A DNA stretch of 64,000 nucleotides from Eublepharis macularius (taxonomy: Eukaryota; Chordata; Lepidosauria; Squamata; Eublepharidae). The first letter of the stretch is position 1, and each line of letters opens with the position of its first letter. Below the pieces are notes generated by a model. It did no database searches, was not told the origin of the DNA, and saw only the letters and a program-made list of their open reading frames with translations. Below are positions 10,791 to 22,390 of the stretch, piece by piece. A program made the position numbers and the translations under genes. The DNA lies in NCBI RefSeq assembly GCF_028583425.1, contig NC_072791.1:45267368-45331367 (forward strand), written 5' to 3'.

Positions 10791-11783
10791 TGTGTGTCCT
10801 CCATGTAGCACCAATTAAGATTACATGGAGTGAACAAGAAGAAATTAATTGAAGTGAGAAATGGAGATGAATTTAAAACAAGAGGGAATTTATTTCATCA
10901 TTTATATATGAGATGGAGAGCAGGAACCCATTGTTACTGATCAGAGCATGTACATGCTCTGAAAATGAATGTATCCACCACATGGATAGCAGTCTCTATT
11001 TGCCCCTATACTTTATAGCCCCCTTCTAGGGCCTCCAAATCTTCCAAGAAAATTTGCAAGACTGGTACTAAACTCCATGACAGAGAAAAATAAGTGGATG
11101 CACAATTCCCATTTATTTCAAAATACTCATTTTGTTATATTTTCCCCATCTCAGGAATCTCATGTGACACACTGTGGGAATTATTGTGTTATTTAAGGGT
11201 CTGACAAATCCTGCCACATCAGAAGCTCAGGACCTTTCCAGACATTATGGCTTACTTAGAAGTAATGTGCAGCTGTCACTGAACAGCCCAGGTGACATCA
11301 TTTCCGCAAGAGTTCCCATTGAAGGGAATCACTCTTCAGCAACATTCAGGCCACATACCAGAATTGTTACAAAACTTAAATTCTTTCCCCCTAGCAAGCA
11401 CGGGTGTTTGGATGTTTTCCTAAGATGAGGCCTGTCTTAGACAGCTATTGGGCACATAATCGCTAGACACATTGCAAGTTCCTTCTTACCATTTTTAGTC
11501 TAGTGCTAACTATCCTAGCCACACTCCCAAAGATGGTACCCTTATTACCAACAGCTCAAAGGCTGTACCACTTGTGGTGGTGTTTCTTTAAATGCCATTC
11601 TTCCTACCTACTTAAATTCTGCATAGAAAGCAATCTTGCTAGTGTTGGCTAAGCATTTGTAAAGATCCATTGATCTTGTAGACTTTATGTCCTGTTCATG
11701 CCTGCAGTCTTGCTTTATTTTCTGGAGAGGGAAGAGATCAGAAAAGAAGGTGCTTTGATTCCATATTTGTTTTCTCTGCACAG
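10791..11783 (+). other. ERG28: ERG28 intron 2, right part
   Basis: No exon or recognised repeat. A polypyrimidine tract (tttgttttctctgcacag) leads into the coding exon at 11784. Confidence 0.55.
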
Positions 11784-11874
11784 TAAATGGCCTCCAGGCT
11801 CGGACCTTTGGAATCTGGACCCTGCTGTCATCTGTGATTCGCTGCTACTGTGCCATTGATATCCGCAATAAGAC
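11784..11874 (+). CDS. ERG28: ERG28, coding exon 2 of 4
   Basis: It encodes residues 45-75 ([20 protein letters not shown] then [10 protein letters not shown]), matching human [20 protein letters not shown] almost residue for residue. It holds the second predicted membrane segment. Acceptor CTCTGCACAG at 11783; donor AC|GTATGT at 11875. Phase 1 in, phase 2 out. Confidence 0.96.
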
Positions 11875-12084
11875 GTATGTAAAATGGATGCTGAAAGGGA
11901 ACAGAGCCTTGCCTCTCCCCACCCCCATTATGTACATACACCTGCCATGATAATTCTTTAATATTCCCTACAGGCAAATGCAAGCAACCCTTGTTTCCTA
12001 AACTCTCCTACCCAGTAGTTTCTGGAAAGGGTAGCAACTATTATTATCCTGAAATGCTTTGTTAACATAATGGACGAATAGGAA

Positions 12085-12260
12085 GGAAGGTTTATCTATA
12101 TGTATATCCTATTCCCACCCACCCCCTGACAGGGCCCAAAATAGTTTACAACATTAATTCTCCCCTCTTCCATTTGATGCCATTTGAGGTAGGTAAGGCT
12201 GAAAGAGAGTGACTAGCCCAAGGTTACCCAGCAAACTTTCATGGCAGAGATGTAGCTAGT
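12085..12260 (-). repeat. Sauria-type tRNA SINE (reverse)
   Basis: The reverse of the family core is visible: 'gaggtaggtaaggctgaaag' and 'gactagcccaaggttaccca', preceded by 'gggcccaaaatagtttacaa'. It lacks the tRNA-like head, so it is partial. Confidence 0.65.
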
Positions 12261-12490
12261 TATTTTAAATTATGGTATGTCTTTAATATGTGGTCGGGAA
12301 TCACTAAAGTAGATTCTCCTTCCTTCTCCAGCAGATAGCAAGGCAGATATTAGTTTGGGTAGTTAGGAAACCAGATAACAATTTTGCACCCGGTTTTAAC
12401 AAGGTTTATGGAATATTGATTCCATTCATGGGTTTGCAGTGGTTTCCAAAAAGAGTGTGCACGAACAGGCCAAACTTGCATTTTCATTTA

Positions 12491-13235
12491 ACTCAGCTAG
12501 AATCATAGGGTTGGAAGGGATCTCTAGAGTCATCTAGTCCAACCCCTTGCACAATGCAGGAAATTCACAAATACCTCCCACACACACACACACTCTCTCG
12601 CTCTCTCTATGCCCAGAAGATGGCAAAACACCATCAGGATCCCTAGCCAAACTTGCTGGGGAAAATTGCTACCTGACCCCAAGCTGGTGATCCTTGGGCA
12701 TGTAAGAAGGAGCCATGAGAACTAAGCATTGATGTAACCCTTCCTGCCCTCCCTCTCATGATCTTGCAAGGTTCACAGAATAAGCATTGCTGTCAGATGG
12801 CCATCTAGCATGTGCTTAAAAACCTCCAAAGGAGAGCCCACCACCTCCCAAGGAAGCTTGTTCCACTGAGGGATTGCTCTGTCAGGACGTTCTTCCTAAT
12901 GTTTAGCCAGAAACTTTTTTGATTTAATTTCAACTCATTGGTTCTGGTCTGACCTTCTGGGGCAGCAGAAAACAACTCCACACCATCCTCTATATGACAG
13001 CCCTTCAAGTACTTGAAGATGGTTATCATATATCATACCTCTCAGTGATGGTTATCATATCACCTCTCCAAGCTAAACAGACCAAGCTCCTTCAACTTTC
13101 CTCATAGGACTTGATCTCCAGACCCCTCACCATCTTTGCTTCCCTCCTCTGGACATGTTCCAGCTTGTTTATATCCTTCTGAAAATGTGGTGTCCAAAAC
13201 TGAACACAATACTCAGGTGAGGTCTAAGGAAAGCA
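12491..13235 (-). mobile_element. CR1 LINE 3' end, 5'-truncated
   Basis: It opens with agaatcatagggttggaagg and tcatctagtccaacccc, the reverse of the CR1 3' terminus, then continues through typical CR1 text (gttccactgagggattgctc, tggttctggtctgac, ctccagacccctcaccatct, ctggacatgttccagc, tccaaaactgaacacaatac). A short internal duplication (gatggttatcatat) occurs near 13018-13060. It includes a (CA)n/(CT)n patch at about 12580. Confidence 0.88.
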
Positions 13236-13504
13236 GAGTATTTTGATTTGTTTTTTGGTGCTAGGGGAAGAGAACTGCAAGAAGGCTGCAAATGAGACTA
13301 GACTACTATCTCAGTATTGAACTCTAATTAAAAGGCTTCTTGTGGTAGGAGCAGGAAGCTGAAGACGGGCACTTGATGAATTAAGTCGGAAGGAATTTCA
13401 GAGTAAGAAGGAATTTCAGAGTAGCTGATAACCTTTGTTAAAGCTAATGAGAGCATGAGAGTCTTGTTGGGTAATAGAGTAAGTTAAGGTATTTGAGATC
13501 CATG

Positions 13505-13712
13505 AACCAGTGTGGTATAATAGTTAAGAATACCCAAGTTCAAATCCCCTCTCTGCCATGGAAGCTTGCTGGGTAACCACTCACTCACACTCAGCCCTAC
13601 CTACCTCACAAAGTTGTTGTAAGGATAAAATAAAGGAGAACAGGACAATTTGCCCCTCATTGGGGGAAAAGATGGGGGTATGAATGAAGTAAATAATTAA
13701 AATAAAAATGTA
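13505..13712 (+). repeat. Sauria-type tRNA SINE
   Basis: The tRNA-like head 'ccagtgtggtataatagtta' is followed by the B-box-like 'gttcaaatcccc', 'atggaagcttgctgggtaac', 'acctcacaaagttgttgtaa' and a tail ending in aaataaaaatg. Same family as copies at 35252, 51460, 53712 and 62508. Confidence 0.8.
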
Positions 13713-13715
13713 GAC

Positions 13716-15363
13716 AATATACCTGCTCCAATTTCATTAACCAAAGCTTTCTGTAAACTAAAAAAATAATTTTTAGACTGTCTTCTGTTCTGGGCATCTT
13801 TTAAAGTCTTCCCTCCCTCATAAACCTTCACATGTCCCTTATTTTCTCACTGCTATTCGATATCCACATGTTCACAATACTTGGGCTATCTTGCAATAGA
13901 ATGCCTCCCTTTTCTGCTGTCAGCTGAAGTATGTCAGAAACTGATTGATGCTGCAATCTTATGGATCCTTCCCAGGAGTTCAGTGGGACTTACTTTGGGG
14001 TAAATATCCTTAGGGCAGTACTACAAATGTAAGCACACTTAGCTGGAAGTAAATCTTACTGAGACGTGGGAGTGAATATGCTAGAAGATTGGTGTTTCTT
14101 CTCTCGGAAATAAGTTTATACCTCTTCAGACATGCAAAAGTAAATTGTTTCTGTTTCTTATATAGTTCTAGGGTCTCTCTAGCCTAATATGTACTGTGTG
14201 AGAATCTGGTATAGGATTTGTACACAGCACTAAGAATGGAGTCCAGTGTTAGAGGTCAGAGCTTTGGTATAGTGCACCAACTTCCTCTCCTGTGTCCTTG
14301 TTGCTCTGTTCCTGTAGCCTTCCCTGATTGCTCTTCCCACCTTTTCTTTCTTCCCCTGCCCCAGTCCTTGCTAAAACATCCCCATTTATACAAAATCATC
14401 ACACTTGATGAGGGAGAAGTCTCACATGTAAGGCAATCCTATGCAAATACATAAATTGTGGCTGTGTAGCAGCATCTAGGCATTTTTGACCTCAAATCTG
14501 GATCCAGAGGGAATCCAAACACACAAAACCATCAGCCCCAGCAGATTTTTGAAATATATTTTTAATTTTAAACCTTCATTCTCTAATATACTTAAAAATA
14601 CAACCTTAAATTTTGCTTCTTTACAAAGTAAAACAACTTCAAAAGGACAGGTTATGCTTTCAAAATGCCAGTTGCCTTAAAAGTTATTTACAATTCAAAC
14701 AGTCAATCCTTCCAACAGACTTAAGTAAAATGTAGCTATTTCTTACTCAGTAGCAATTGTGCTACTTCAAAAGCATTGTGCTGTCCCCAATGCTCCTCTG
14801 TGCATTTGGACAGGCACAATTAACTGGAGCTTAGCTCAGGATTCTGTTCCAAATCCATCAGCAAATTCATCCTTCAGCTCTGCTGGCTCAACAGGAGTAA
14901 TGTGTGAAAAGCCACAAACTGCTTATTTTTTATCACTGAAGTTGGCCGCTTCGACTCCATTACCCAGAGTGGCAAGGAACTGCATGCTGAGAAGGGGCTA
15001 TTTGTACAGTCATTCTTCAAAGGTGAGCAATCCTCTTAAAGGAAAACCAAACATCCAAAAAAATCTGTTTCCTTCCCCAGAGCTTTGCAGTGGAAAATGG
15101 TAAATTGACAGCCCTAATAAGTACACCTTTAGCCCATGACAGGTTTTTTAAAAAAACTATAAGGCTGTGATCAGAGATTTGTAATTTGTAACTGCTGTAC
15201 ACCAAGTATCAAATAAGGTACAGCAGTGCTAAAGAATAATACTTTTATTTAGCTTTTCAGAGTGCACAATCATAAAAGTAAGTGGCAGATAAATAATCCA
15301 GACAAAATGAAAATAGGAAATGTAACAAGAGAAAGGCCCTATTCTCTCTTATTTTGTAGTTTT
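13716..15363. other. ERG28: ERG28 intron 3, middle, few features
   Basis: Mostly unique-looking DNA. Degraded pieces of the CAATCCTA / AGTGGGACTTACT repeat occur at about 13950-14075. ORFs at 14218-15103 have no family signature. No exon found. Confidence 0.5.
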
Positions 15364-15737
15364 GAAGGGATCTCTAGGGTCATCTAGTCTAACCCTCTGC
15401 ACAATGCAGGAAATTCCCAAATACCTCCTCCCCACACACACCCAGTGACCCTTGCTCTATGGCCAGAAGATTGCAAAACACTGTCAGGATCCCTAGCCAA
15501 ACTGGCCTGGGGAAATTGCTACCTGACTCCAAGGTGGCGATCGGCCTTAGCCTGGGCATGTAAGAAGGGGCCTGAGAACTAAGCACTGATGTAACCCTTC
15601 CTGCCCTCCCACTCATGATCTGCCTAGGATCACAGAATCAGCTTTGCTGTCAAATGGCCATCTAGCCTCTGTTTTAAAACCTCCAAAGAAGAGCCCACCC
15701 CGCCCCACCCCCAAGGAAGCCTGTTCCACTGAGGAAC
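15364..15737 (-). mobile_element. CR1 LINE 3' end, second copy
   Basis: It starts gaagggatctctagggtcat, then ctagtctaaccctctgcaca, and parallels the copy at 12491 through gatggcc/atctagc and aggaagcctgttccactgag, where it stops. It is shorter than the first copy and abuts a tRNA SINE. Confidence 0.85.
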
Positions 15738-15742
15738 CAAGA

Positions 15743-15935
15743 AGAACTATGACTCAGTGGTAGAGTACATCCTTTGGATACAGAAGGTCCCCGATTCAAT
15801 TAATGCCATTGGCAGATGTTGGAAAGAGCTTTCTCTGCCCAGGAACCTCAAAAGCTGTTGCCAGTTGGAGCAGACAATACTGAGCCAGATAGAGTAATGG
15901 TCTGGGTCAGTATAAGGCAGCCTTCTATGTTCATA
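15743..15935 (+). repeat. tRNA-derived SINE, second family
   Basis: The head 'actcagtggtagagtacatc' is followed by 'cagaaggtccccgattcaat', an A-box/B-box tRNA pattern, then 'gttgccagttggagcagaca', 'atactgagccagatagagta' and 'agtataaggcagccttctat'. Other copies are at 24210 (reverse), 38344 and 47035. Confidence 0.8.
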
Positions 15936-15960
15936 TATTGTAAGGCAGTACCTCTCTACA

Positions 15961-16300
15961 CTAGAGGTGGACACGAACCAAAATAGGAACCAAAGTTTGT
16001 CGTGCCAGTTCGTGTTTCGCAAACCAGCAGTTTGTCAGAGCCCATTTCTGACGAATGCCATGAACTTTAGGCAACTTCGTTTGGTTTGTTTTTTGATTCA
16101 TCACCACAGATAGCCTGGCGCCAATCAATCAGGCAACGGGGGTAGGGGCTTTCTGTAGACCTTCTGCTGCCCCAGAAGTGACATTTTCATGAACCAAATG
16201 ATCCGGTTTGTGAACCAGGGCAAGTTCATGAAAGTTCATGGTTCGTGAAACACGATGAACCACAAACTGCACAGTTCAGTATTTTCCTGGTTCTACATAA
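15961..16300. mobile_element. hAT-type MITE (TAGAGRTGGRCACGAACC family), degraded
   Basis: It starts tagaggtggacacgaacc, the same terminus as the right end (inverted) of the 710-bp copy at 45865-46574, and is rich in TTCGTG / CACGAA words in both orientations. The right end is blurred by a short direct repeat (tctacataataaact). The likely duplication, ctctacac/ctctacat, is imperfect. Confidence 0.6.
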
Positions 16301-17279
16301 TAAACTCTACTCTACATAATAAACTGATGATGAGACATTCACACGTTGATGCAGTTAAAACACAGGATGGCAGGGGCAGGATTCCAATAGCTGGCTAGCC
16401 TGGTCCTAGCCCTTCTTTAAATCCTTAATAAATCTAATGCACGATCTATTCTGCCATATTGATAACTGATCTTAAAAGATATCATTTCCCACTGTTCTCT
16501 CTTTACATGGATTCATTTAAAGAGATTATGAATGTGGGTTTTAAAATGTTTGAATTAAGTTCAGCTTTCTTTTTTAAAGAGGACTGAAAATACAATTATA
16601 CATTTAAAAATATTTTTATCTAGCCAAAAATTGAACAAATTGCCATTTTAGGACACAGCTGCTAATTTAGATTGTTCTATCCTTGCAGATTCTATTAATC
16701 TATTTTCAACTCATTTAGAAAATCCATTTCTTTTAAAAGCCTACTTAAGATTCTAAGGCTGCAATCCTAAGATTGCTTAATAGGGAGGAAATCTCACCGA
16801 AACTTGTTTCTTAATATATGTGCTTTGGATTGCACTGCAAGTATATTAGGAGTTTATTTAGGTTAGTATTATTCTACTATGTTATTAACAACACTTGTAT
16901 TTTTCCTCAGATGTTTTAATGTACATTTTGAGGCATTTAATGGTGTTTTCCACTTTGAGAACTCATTTGCATTGAAAAGCAGACAAATTCTCAGAAAAAA
17001 TTTAAAAATAGATCTGGATTAGCAGTAAGTCTAGGGACTACCTGTTCCACCTGTGGATTGTGAATGGCTGGAGCCCTTGGTCTTGCGCATTTGATGTGAC
17101 CTTTGAGCAAGAGAAGATCTCTGTAGTTTCCAAGAGATGCAGAAGCCAGTCAGGAATTTGGTTTTACTCTTCTTTGCAGATGGGCTTGCTTGGTTTCTGG
17201 TTTTGCTTTCTATACTCTGCATTCCCTAGTATCATTCTGAGCAATGAGCAATAATTCTCTTTTCCTGTACTCTCTGCAG
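16301..17279 (+). other. ERG28: ERG28 intron 3, right part
   Basis: It contains one degraded CAATCCTAAGATTGC repeat at about 16760-16845 and otherwise nothing I recognise. It ends in the acceptor TGTACTCTCTGCAG. Confidence 0.5.
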
Positions 17280-17398
17280 CCTCTATAACATCACACTTTT
17301 GACCTTCTTCATTGCCCTGGGCCACTTCCTCTCGGAAGTCTTTGTTTACGGCACAGCAGCTGCAACAATTGGTGTCCTGGCACCGCTTATGGTTGCAA
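17280..17398 (+). CDS. ERG28: ERG28, coding exon 3 of 4
   Basis: It encodes residues 76-114 (LYNITLLTFFIALGHFLSEV then FVYGTAAATIGVLAPLMVA), close to the human sequence. It contains the third predicted membrane segment and most of the fourth. Acceptor CTCTGCAG at 17279; donor GCA A|GTAAGT. Phase 2 in, phase 1 out. Confidence 0.96.
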
Positions 17399-17535
17399 GT
17401 AAGTACAGTTTTAACAGCCAACCTTCTTTGATGTTTTAATCATTATATTTATATGTTGCTGTTTCTCCAAAGAGTTCTTAAAAGTGTTTTACTGTATAGT
17501 CCTAAGCAGTTACCTAAGCAGTTACACCTCTCTAA

Positions 17536-17908
17536 GAGCTAAACTACAAAAGACGAATTACATGAGGACGCTCACGTGAAGGGAGTCAGAAAGTTAGTCG
17601 GGAAGCTGAATTTTAAAAGACAGATCAGAAGCCTCTGTCAATTTCACCTCTCTACATAGCTGCAAAAATTGCTCCTCAAAGGGTTTATTTCCTCTTCACC
17701 TCCTAGAAGGGGAAGTGAAACTGACAGAGTCTTCTGGAGATGAAGAGGAAATTAACAACCCCTCTGAGGAGAAATCTTTGCTGGCTCTGTAGAAAGGGGA
17801 AATTGAGAAAGCCTTCCAGTCTGTCTTTTAAAACTCAGCTTCCCAGCTAACATTGTGACTCCCTTCACGTGTGTGTCCTTGTGTAATTTATCTCTTGTAG
17901 TTTAGCTC
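17536..17908. mobile_element. 373-bp fold-back MITE, PIF/Harbinger-like
   Basis: The ends are GAGCTAAACTAC and GTTTAGCTC, and long inverted similarity runs inward (AGGACRCWCACGTGAAGGGA, GGGAAGCTGARTTTTAAAAG) so that nearly the whole element folds back. TAA flanks both sides (17533-17535, 17909-17911), the 3-bp duplication expected of PIF/Harbinger elements. It sits in ERG28 intron 4, 138 bp after exon 3. A relative is at 60903-61020. Confidence 0.78.
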
Positions 17909-18122
17909 TAAGCCTTAGAAGGGTGTAACTCTGCTTATGATAGCTCTGTTAGTCTTGAATGACCCTTTGAGTGATGGAGATTTGCTCAAGATCTCTAGGA
18001 AGGAGGAAATTGGACCCAGGTTTCCGCATATCCTAGTGCAACTGATCTGTCTTACAGGTGTTATAGTATTGTCACACTAAGGGGAATGTTCTCTGTTCCT
18101 TCTCATTTTCCATCTTTCTCAG

Positions 18123-18202
18123 GTTTCTCTATCCTAGGAATGCTTATTGGACTGCAGTACCTGGAAGTGGAAGCAGCATCACAGAATAAGAAACGGAACT
18201 GA
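18123..18202 (+). CDS. ERG28: ERG28, coding exon 4 of 4 with stop
   Basis: It encodes residues 115-140, SFSILGMLIGLQYLEVEAAS then QNKKRN, followed by TGA. The C-terminal KKRN fits a dilysine (KKXX) ER-retrieval signal. Acceptor CATCTTTCTCAG at 18122. Confidence 0.96.
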
Positions 18203-18890
18203 AGTTATGGCTCCCATATACTTTGTATCTGCCTTCAAGATTACATGATCTTCAAGTGTTACATTCCTGATCTTTTCTCTTCAGTCTGTAGTCTAACAAT
18301 CAGTCAGATCATTTTTGGTTTTGGACTTCTCCATCAGTCGTCTCCTCATTTTTAGTTGATTTTGACCTGAACAGGCAACACTTGATCTGTGACCAATGGC
18401 AGAACCCCAACCCTGAACAGCTGTTCCAAGCTAGATAAGGGTTTCCCAGATGGAGGCCACTGTCGTAAATGCCTTTGGCTCTGGAGGTAGAAAGGGGACC
18501 TGCCCATAATCGTGCCAAGCACAGATAATAGATTCTCCCTCTAGGGCACTTAGCAAGGGAGAAATGTAGTACTGCCAAATATCCATTGGAGATTGTTCTA
18601 GAGAGAGCATTAGCTGAACATTTCAATGGCATGCCATAAGCCTGTGCATTTGTCCATAAGCATGATTTGTAATAAACAAGGGGAAATTGTGCAATGGTGC
18701 AGCTTCTTTTTACATACTGGCAAGAATGGAAGATGTCAGATTCTCTCTTTCTTGGATTTTGCACAAGATACAATGGCTTTTTAAATTCCAAATTCCAGGG
18801 GGGGAGTCATTCTTTGCATCAATATTCAAAAACCATTTTGGTTCCTATTTTTTATTTGTGTAATAAATGTTATATATTGCAGTGCTCCTA
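18203..18890 (+). other. ERG28: ERG28 3'UTR with two candidate poly(A) signals
   Basis: AATAAA occurs at 18671-18676 and 18862-18867. The second is preceded by TTTATT at 18851-18856, an AATAAA on the minus strand, making a small signal readable from both strands. The 160-codon minus-strand frame at 18309-18791 is antisense to this UTR and is probably chance. Confidence 0.6.
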
Positions 18891-21599
18891 AATGCAGAAA
18901 GGATGTGGGCCATTCAGTTTAGGGGATGAATGTTGCTAATTTGGAGGTGATGGCAGAAGACCTCTTGAAAGGAAATTGAAGAAACCAAGAAGAGTATTTT
19001 ATTTCCCCTGACCCTACAGAAAGTTACCCCCTGAGATTTTTGTCTTGCTCACTTTAGTGATGACAAATACTGTGTAGTCACATAGATGCTGGTGCATCTC
19101 TTACAGAACTCCACAGGTAAGCGGAGTTCTCTCTTACTATAGGCCAGCACAAGGGTGGCCCTAATATAGAGACAGTGGATCAGGAATACTTGCCTCCGCT
19201 CTGTAAGTATCTTGGAGAAAGAAAAATTACCTCCACTATTGAGGAGGGCCTAGAGGTTGCTTTTCCTTTAATTAGCTGAGTGATATTTCTAGTATTCCCA
19301 AGTCCCCATCCCTGTCTACTTACTCAACTAGCCAGCCTGCAACTTAGTGTTTTGGTACTCAACAGTTCGGTTTAACCTGTATTTGCAATCAAGTTATGAG
19401 AAGGTCAAACAGTGGATACGTTTACTTTTTGATACAAGTTTAGTAATGAAATGGAAATTCTAGTATGTTAGTGATGGCACCCAGGAATCTGGAAGCAGAA
19501 TGTAGGACAGATTAATTATTATGCAGCACAATAATGTGATTGTTAAACTACTGACATTAAAAATCCAAAATTAGCAAATAGTATCCCAGTTCAACTCTTA
19601 TTCATTGAACATCCAATTGTTAAATATTTCAGCATACACAAGCAGAGAAGGGGGGAAATTAACTGCAATCCTGTGCAGAGTTAATCCACACTAACTGCAC
19701 TGAGTAACTCTGCATAGGATTGCAGTCGCTCATTTAGGACAACAAAATGGTTAGCCCTGGGCTCGTGTAACTGACAACCATATAGATTTAAGTTATATGT
19801 AAATATTATTTGGGACTGCACAGCTCTGAGAAAGCTCCACTCAAAGGTGGTTCAGTAAAGCCAGTATTAAAGATGTCATCTTCAGGAGGGAGATCAGCAG
19901 TGATTAGCCAATAGTTGAAACTGTCAGTAAAACGCTCCTTGCTTGCACTAACGTATTCTCTTTTCTACCTGGTCCTGTAGGGAGTTAAGCTTTTTACTGC
20001 GAAGAAGAGCTAGGAACTAATAAAAGAACTAGAAGATGCATCAAATGTACAATGGCCCCCTGCAAGTTCAATGTTCATAGATCAGAAATACTGAAGAATG
20101 AGGAATAACGAACATCTAAACTGGAGCTGCTAAGCCAACCATCAGAATACAAATGCTCAAAGCAACTAAGCATCGAGGTCACAGAGGCAGAGACCAGAGG
20201 GGTTACAGCTAGAAATCACCGGCACTGTAAAATTAGAAGCAACAATGGTATGGTTTAGATGCACAAGTTGACAAAAAGAGAGTTTTATGAAACTAGAAGA
20301 AAGGAGGTGGCTAGCTGCCATTTATGGCCATTGTTAAACTTAGCCAGCTCACTGAATCTAGCACTGACTTACAACTAAGTAAACAAGACTGGGTCATTTA
20401 GACTGAGGTCAAGCAAGACTAAAGATCACAGACTTTCAAAAGGACATTGTACCCTATGTTTTGGGCTTAAGGAAGAGTGCTTTCCTTCTATCTTCCCATA
20501 AGTGTATCTCTGCATGAGTAACCTCTTCCAATCACCGAAATGCCCAGAACAATGACTTCCATAGAAATGCAGGGTAAGAGTTCTTAACTTTCATACTGTT
20601 AAAAAGTAAGCCAGGAGCAAAAGAATGAAGTGTGCTTCAGCTATTGGAAAGTTAGGAAACATTAACTTACAGTGCAATCCTGTGGCCACTTTCCAGGGAG
20701 AAAACCAGACCTGAGGACGGAGTAGACCTGCTTAGGATAGCTCCCTTGATCCCAAGTGCATTATCAACAGAAGACCTGAATGTTTGTTACAAACCATTGA
20801 GGTGGGGAACATGATAAACTTGTTCAAGAGCTTATGTAAGACATTTTTGTAATTTTTGTTTCACCTCTAATTTAATTACATACAAAAATACACTCAAGTG
20901 CAAGTAGTGAAGTATTATCTTATTGAAAAATCACACACTTCACACCAGTCAAAGCAAGAAAATACAAGCTGGCCATGGGGGGATTGACAAAATCTAGTTC
21001 TTAAAAAATATACTATTCGTAATAAAGCAGTGCTTTTAAAGCCACGGCTCAGAACCTCTCCACTGGCTGAAAGCTTGTTTTATGTGGCTTGGGCCTCCAC
21101 AAATTATTTAGATTAGGCTCAGTGGGGACTTTTCAACTGTTGCAAACCTGCAAGAAGGTTAAGAGAACAGCAACAAAATATATCAACTCCAGGAATCATT
21201 CTTGCTCAGCCGTGTTGCCAGCAGACCCTCACAGACAAAGTACTCTGGCATATTGGGAGGGAGGCACAGCGGGAATCTAAGTGCTATTTGACCACAGAGA
21301 CCAAAAGGGGGGGTCTAGGGGTAGTAACTAGAAGGCCAGCAGTGGAAAGATTTCCAGAGCAAGGCAGCATGGGGTGACTTCACGGGGGAGGAATATGCAG
21401 GTATGTATTAATCTCCATGATGAAGAACAGTAGAAAATGTTTACTGATCATGGATTTGGAAGCCCTGATACAGATTTCCCACTAAGAAAGAACAGGTTTA
21501 ACCAAACCCCTTGCAAAGAAAAGTTAACAGGTGTATATGCCAGTCCAACTAGGTCCCATTCAATGGGAGAAGGAAATGATAGGGATCTATTTTGTTCAA
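18891..21599. other. ERG28-FLVCR2 interval, no gene seen
   Basis: Convergent intergenic DNA or long FLVCR2 3'UTR. A short inverted repeat lies at 19672-19733 (aactgcaatcctgtgcagag versus ctctgcataggattgcagtc), the palindromic CAATCCT element common in this window; another degraded piece is at about 20665-20750. No exon or RNA gene found. Confidence 0.45.
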
Positions 21600-21805
21600 T
21601 TCATTTCATTTCTATCCCATTCATTCTGCAAGTGGTTTCACAGCATTATTCATACAGTTCCACACACCCCATTTTATCCTCACAGCAACCCTGTGAAGTA
21701 GATGAGCTAAGAAAAGGACTGGCCCAAGGTCACATGGCTGAGCAGATTTGAATTGGGGACTCCTCAGTCCAAATCCTGCACTCTGTTCCCTGTAACACTC
21801 TGGTT
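21600..21805 (-). repeat. Sauria-type tRNA SINE (reverse), degraded
   Basis: Reverse-family marks: 'cagcaaccctgtgaagtaga', 'ctggcccaaggtcacatggc', 'tttgaattggggactcctca' and 'ccaaatcctgcactctgttc'. Confidence 0.7.
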
Positions 21806-22226
21806 TTCTTTCCTGAGTTGCAGTGGGACAGGCTGGGGACTGACGGTGGATGGGGAAAAGCTGTAAAGCATTTTGTAAAATTGGGAAGTGCTGTAGGAAG
21901 ATTTGTTTTTGTTCTAGAATCTGAAAACGCTTCTTAGAGGCAGCCTTTCACGTGATTCTGTCTGGAGAGTTTTCACACACACACAAAATGCAATTTTTGC
22001 TATATAGGATTTCCAAACTAAATCACCACACAACTTGGCTTTAAGGACACGTCATCTGGGTCCAAACTCACAACGTATTTAATAAATACCAGGCACAATC
22101 CATTGTACTGCACTTGTTCAATGATCTGATGGAAGGAGTTGTGTGATAGAACTTCTCCTGAGTGCACCATTTACTTTGATTGGAAACCATCCTAGGATTT
22201 CTTACAGATCAAGGTGCGTGAGCAAG

Positions 22227-22390
22227 CAGGGGGTTTTTTTCTGGGAAAAGAGGTGGCGGAACTCTCAAGAGGGAAATGCGGAAGAAACACACAGGATTCT
22301 TTGAAATAATATTTTCAAGCACTACTGCTGAGTGTTTTTAAGAGGTGCCGGAACTCTGTTCCACCGTGTTCCCCCTGAAAAAAAGCCCTG
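22227..22390. mobile_element. 164-bp hAT-type MITE with exact 8-bp duplication
   Basis: The ends are CAGGGGGTTTTTTTCTGGGA and GAAAAAAAGCCCTG, and the inner inverted words AGGTGGCGGAACTC and AGAGGTGCCGGAACTC also occur. tgagcaag flanks it on both sides (22219-22226, 22391-22398). The CAGGG terminus and 8-bp duplication are hAT hallmarks. It has no coding capacity. Confidence 0.8.

Noticed and set aside
12575-12610. CRISPR-like or functional tandem repeat at the (CA)n(CT)n patch
   Set aside because: A simple microsatellite within a CR1 copy; no spacers.
15743-15935. tRNA gene
   Set aside because: A-box and B-box are present but the cloverleaf is incomplete and a SINE body follows; the same sequence recurs as a SINE elsewhere.
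18309-18791. 160-codon minus-strand ORF ending EETTDGEVQNQK
   Set aside because: Considered as the FLVCR2 tail because it is acidic, but it lies antisense in the ERG28 3'UTR and the nearest acceptor (TTGCCTGTTCAG) gives the wrong phase for exon 9.
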